Assembly: GCF_022539665.2 (NCBI RefSeq)
Contig: NC_081336.1
Span: 6,368,278 to 6,432,277 of the forward strand
DNA length: 64,000 bases
Direction: 5' to 3'
From: Daphnia carinata
Taxonomy: Eukaryota > Arthropoda > Branchiopoda > Diplostraca > Daphniidae
Shown here: piece after piece, positions 60,501-64,000 of the stretch
Position numbering within the stretch: position 1 is the first letter of the stretch
Layout: each line of letters begins with the position of its first letter
Program-made: the position numbers and the translations under genes
Notes under the pieces: generated by a model
What the model was told of the DNA's origin: nothing
Seen by the model: the letters and a program-made list of their open reading frames with translations, nothing else
Databases searched by the model: none

Positions 60501-62922
60501 ACGCGGTTTAACCCAGTAGTCTTGCACGGTCACCACCTGTGAACAAGAGAAAAAGAGAAAAAAAAATGAGTATATATGAACGACCTGGTCACTGAATCTG
60601 TAGCAACTTGAGCGTGATTAAAACCAATAAAAAACAATTGAATCTCAGCGGTTTGTCATTAGCAACGGTATTTCCAAAGAGAAAATCCTCGACGACCGTG
60701 GTAGAGATACACACACACACACAAGAAATGCCACCCAGATAGTGCGCAAACTAAAGCAACCACATTGGACACACAGAGAAAATCATAAAACGAGTGAAGG
60801 TCGCATTCTTTTGCACGACAATATTCTCATAGATATATATTTTTTTTTTATGTATATCTCAAGCCGCAAGGTAATTAAAGGTAGCCCCGGTTTCCAGCGG
60901 CCTTGAAGACCGCCGTTATGTGTGATAGCTCAATGTTTCCTCGTCTATTTTTTTTTCTTCTTAAACATGAAATATAAAAAACAAAAATTGTTTTGTTTTC
61001 GTTCTCATACAGGCTAGATGACGTCATTGGCGGAAGACGAACGAGCTCAATGGAAGACAAAAGAGTGCCAAGCACCAGACCATAGCGAGGTCGAAATCGT
61101 GTTGCATCTGTGCGACCTCTTACACGTTGAGCGAACAAATGTACCGTTAGCTTATGATCGAAAATGACGTCCTAATCGAAATGCACGATCCCGTGTGTGC
61201 CTTTTATTGTCGAAAACCCACACACACACGGTAAGTGTAATTTTATTATTTATTTTTTTTTTACAAGGGTAGCTAAAGCCATTTTTGTTTTTATTCTATA
61301 AAAAAAAATTGTTTTACCCCAAAACAATAGGTGAATAAAAAAAAACAAGTGAGGAAAATTGTTGTCTCTGTGTGTAAACGCAATTTCGGTGTGAAAAATA
61401 GCGCTCAACAGCTGAGGTAAAGGACTTTCTAAAAAAGAATACGCCGCCGAGAATAAAAGAAAACTCGTCACACCGGCAAACAATTGAAAACACGGGTCAG
61501 TCAACCCTGAGTTGGTGCTATTAAGCTACAAAAAAAAATAAGGAAAAACAAATGGAAATAAATGAGACCAAAAATTGTACAAGAACTTGTCTCTTCCTTA
61601 TTGAATTTCTATTAGAACTAGCGACTGTTGGTCATCAACGAAAAAGGGGTACAAAGACAATTCCAAAATCGATGAAAAGTCGATGGTACTTAAAAAAAAA
61701 TTAACCTGTTCAACGAAAAAACAAAAAAAACAGATGATAAATTTTGTTCTCTTGATTTTTTCTGTTTGTTCTAAACGGGAAAAAACCTGTCGCACTTCGA
61801 AAAGAAAAGGCCTTTTGGTTGTTGGGGGAAATACAATCCCATAAAAGGTGACGAATCAACTTTTGGGTTGGCTAGCAACATGAGATTTAAATAATACGAC
61901 TTCACTATCAATGCGACGCGTTGAAATTACTCACCAGTTTTTTTTTGTTTTTTTCAATCAACACACAGTTAACGCTGTGAAGCAAAAAGAAATTGTTCTT
62001 AAGTGAACGTGATGTATCAGGAATTAAAACAAAAAATCAGGTATACGTTCTTCTAAACGAACTTGTTCATTGCGTCAATAAGATTCCCATGGATTTGTAA
62101 AGCTAAGATTAGAGTGTGTGTTCATGATAATACATTGGGACTTAGCGTTGACGTATGATTTTACGAGCAAACTCCTGACTGTCGCCTACGAAAATGATAA
62201 GGGCAAACGTTACGTACCTTAAATGTATACATCTACTATCAACGAGTAGGACTTGAAAAAAAAGGAAGGGACACGAAATCCTGTACCTAAATACACATCA
62301 GTGAACCATATATCAACACAACGGCCTTTTCTTTTTGGTACCTATCTTCTGTAGCCTACTAACTCTAACCAAGTCAATATTGAAGGAGACCACCATTTTT
62401 TCTTAAAACTTCTTTTTGTGTGTTTGTCTGAAATGTTTGTCTCTAGACCAAACGGTTGGTTCAACATTCGCTCAACCGAACAGGAAAAAAAAAGGAAAGA
62501 GCTCCAGAGAGACGGGGGAGAAAGAAAAACAGGTGGTCACGACACTAGGGCGCCATCTTGGATTCAAGTGCTTCAGTGCAACAGGTAAGAAGAAAGGCAT
62601 TCCATCTAGTTTGGTGTTTCGTTAAGTTTCAAAGTGAGAGGCGAAATGATAAGAAAACTTACGGGGCTTTAGAGAGTGGCAATTCTTTCTTATCATAGTT
62701 TTCAAAATACTTCTAGTAAACACAAATTACCAGCACCAAGGTGAACAAAAAGCAGTACCAAACAAACAAAAAAAATGGCTTGTTGTAATTGTTTACCTGA
62801 TTGGTTTGAATGTTGATGACGACCAGGCAGATGAGAACAATTTCTTCTTCGTCGGAACCGAGTAAAGGGCCATTAAGACCGGCTGTGGCCAGGTGAAGCA
62901 CGCTCAAATACGTCGTCGCCAT
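43252..62922 (-). CDS. fus: Fusilli / epithelial splicing regulatory protein (ESRP), 1077 aa
   Basis: An RNA-binding regulator of alternative splicing, acting in the nucleus. Coding exons from 5' to 3' (high to low): 62922-62797, 60536-60390, 57659-57416, 52933-52829, 52695-52641, 52305-52195, 50709-50534, 50437-50343, 50275-50054, 49966-49733, 49391-48173, 44431-44091 and 43410-43252. They total 3234 nt and every phase agrees. The N-terminal ESRP domain includes GSDEEEIVL and [16 protein letters not shown]1 spans about residues 236-315 ([20 protein letters not shown]), RRM2 about 339-424 ([20 protein letters not shown]) and RRM3 about 464-548 ([22 protein letters not shown]). A long region rich in Ala, QAQA and Met/Gly follows. 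RRM4 is at about 1000-1077 ([26 protein letters not shown]). The ATG at 62922 matches the family start. The large exon can also be read past its donor to a stop at 48119-48117. Confidence 0.95.
43608..43674. repeat. (GA)n tract in the last fusilli intron
   Basis: About 66 bp of GA dinucleotides with one interruption. It is CT-rich on the transcribed RNA. Confidence 0.95.
51576..51741. repeat. Inverted homopolymer pair (T16 G11 ... C14 A12) in a fusilli intron
   Basis: T16 at 51576-51591 and G11 at 51592-51602 are followed, after about 115 nt, by C14 at 51716-51729 and A12 at 51730-51741. The two blocks are reverse complements over 23 bases, so DNA or the unspliced RNA could fold into a long hairpin. 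It lies in the intron between the exons ending at 52195 and starting at 50709. Confidence 0.7.
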
Positions 62923-63871
62923 AGCCACAGATTATCTTCTTATTCTTTGGTGTTAGAGTTAAGTTGGCTAATAGGATTTTTTTTGTTGTTGGGGGGCGAA
63001 AAAAGTGTGGTCAAAAACTAAAGTCCCGTTGCAACGTTGGTGGTGCGAATTTTGTGTTCACCCTTCGATGGATAACGATCACGTTGATTTGTTGTTTTTT
63101 TTTTACGTTCCAAAACACGACACACAACAGCAAAGCTAATAGACATACGACCTAAACGATTCTAAACCGGCTCCAAGAAGAAGACCGGACAAGAATGAAA
63201 AATAGAAACGAATTTTCGACAGACAAAAAGATCTTCAGTCCAGGTGGTTTGAGATTATAAATGGCGTACGGTTCAGCTTGGCAGAGAGTATTTCTTTTTG
63301 TTGTGTCGCTTTTTTTGTGCTTCTTTTTAGTTTCCCGAACGTGTCGAAGGATGGTACTTTTGCCGAGTTTGGGAGAACTTGGGAGCAACACGATATAAAA
63401 CGAACAACATCCACGAGTAGCAAGAACAAAACTGAAGAATTACCCCCCCAATAAAAATAGGAATACCACAGAGCGAAATAGGTAAGATATAATAACAAAC
63501 AACCCCCAAGAAAACCACCACACAACTATACAGCCACACCTGAGTTAGATGACAGCCCCCAGTACACTGACTGAACTGAGAAAGCTCCACAGGTTTATTT
63601 TCCGGGGTTGGGTTCTTTTGCCACACAGGTAAAAAAAAAAACTAAAGTGCATGAATTAGCCGCTAGATGGAGAATAAAAATTTCACATTTTTATAACATC
63701 TGGCAATGCTGCTTTTGCCGTTCTCCCTACTGATATTGTTTGTTATTTTTGCTTCATTTACGTGATTTAGCCTTTTTTTTTATTGAGTCATGGCTGATCA
63801 GATACGATAACCTCAAAATACGAAGCAAGGGTAAATAAAAAAAGTGACGACAAGCTTCTCGTATGAAACAA
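62923..63871. other. Region upstream of fusilli (promoter and 5' UTR expected)
   Basis: Between the fusilli ATG and the 3' end of the next minus-strand gene. No TATA box or conserved exon could be assigned with confidence. Confidence 0.4.
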
Positions 63872-63909
63872 TTTATTCATCTGGGCCATCGATGCAAAAT
63901 GCAATAGTA

Positions 63910-63999
63910 TCAAGGATGATCTTCCAGCTTGACAAGCCACGTTTCAGGGGTTCCCCCTTTCACCAACGGCACGACCTCGGGTTGGATTTTGGTCATTCC
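63910..63999 (-). CDS. 3' end of an unrecognised gene (last 29 codons plus stop)
   Basis: Reading from the window edge on the minus strand gives GMTKIQPEVVPLVKGG, then TPETWLVKLEDHP and TGA at 63912-63910. AATAAA (minus strand, 63877-63872) follows 33 bp later. The frame is open to the window edge and the base composition is less AT-rich than the flank. I do not recognise the family. The rest lies to the right of the window. Confidence 0.6.
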   Translation of the reverse strand, partial: GMTKIQPEVVPLVKGGTPETWLVKLEDHP

Positions 64000-64000
64000 T

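Overview
The window looks like nuclear DNA of an arthropod, most likely a branchiopod crustacean of the Daphnia type. Genes are split into many short exons with introns often only 60-90 bp, GT-AG splice sites are consistent, and single-gene families occur as tandem arrays. The species cannot be named from the sequence alone. Many real coding exons are too short to stand out as open frames, so the gene models below were built by following splice phases exon by exon.

Left two thirds (1-41.4 kb): a multigene array built from a repeated cassette. The cassette is (i) a small secreted protein of GYGGH repeats behind a TATA promoter, (ii) a 20-exon transglutaminase with a TATA promoter, (iii) a decayed CAP-domain fragment and (iv) a CAP-domain protein with a Thr/Pro/Lys hexapeptide stalk. 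Unit 1 (about 4.8-16.0 kb) has all four. Unit 2 (about 16.5-27.6 kb) has all four, but its GYGGH gene and its CAP gene are broken. Unit 3 (about 30.8-38.9 kb) has lost the CAP genes. Unit 4 (about 39.1-41.4 kb) keeps only the GYGGH gene. The three transglutaminases are intact, each with the Cys-His-Asp triad; the one fully tallied encodes 928 aa. A 2 kb inverted duplication (1-2050 against 29360-31415) flanks units 1 and 2. It carries a trypsin relic and the 5' half of a GYGGH gene, and the left arm runs off the window. A fuller trypsin gene at 2.1-3.4 kb has lost its catalytic serine and its frame. A probable tRNA-Arg(CCT) lies at 3981-4053. A relic of a Tyr/Thr-repeat protein lies at 27.6-27.96 kb.

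Right third (43.2-62.9 kb, minus strand): one large gene, the fusilli/ESRP splicing regulator. I resolved 13 coding exons whose lengths sum to 3234 nt (1077 codons plus stop) with every splice phase matching. It has the ESRP N-terminal domain, three RRMs, an Ala/Gln-rich region and a fourth C-terminal RRM. Its large introns are full of A/T and simple-sequence tracts, including a strong inverted homopolymer pair. The last 90 bp hold the 3' end of another minus-strand gene.

How the genes may work together: transglutaminases cross-link Gln and Lys side chains. The co-duplicated GYGGH proteins are secreted and carry recurrent Gln and Lys residues among Gly/His repeats, and the CAP protein has a Lys-bearing stalk. 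A cross-linked extracellular material (clot, cuticle, adhesive or egg coat) is a reasonable but untested reading.
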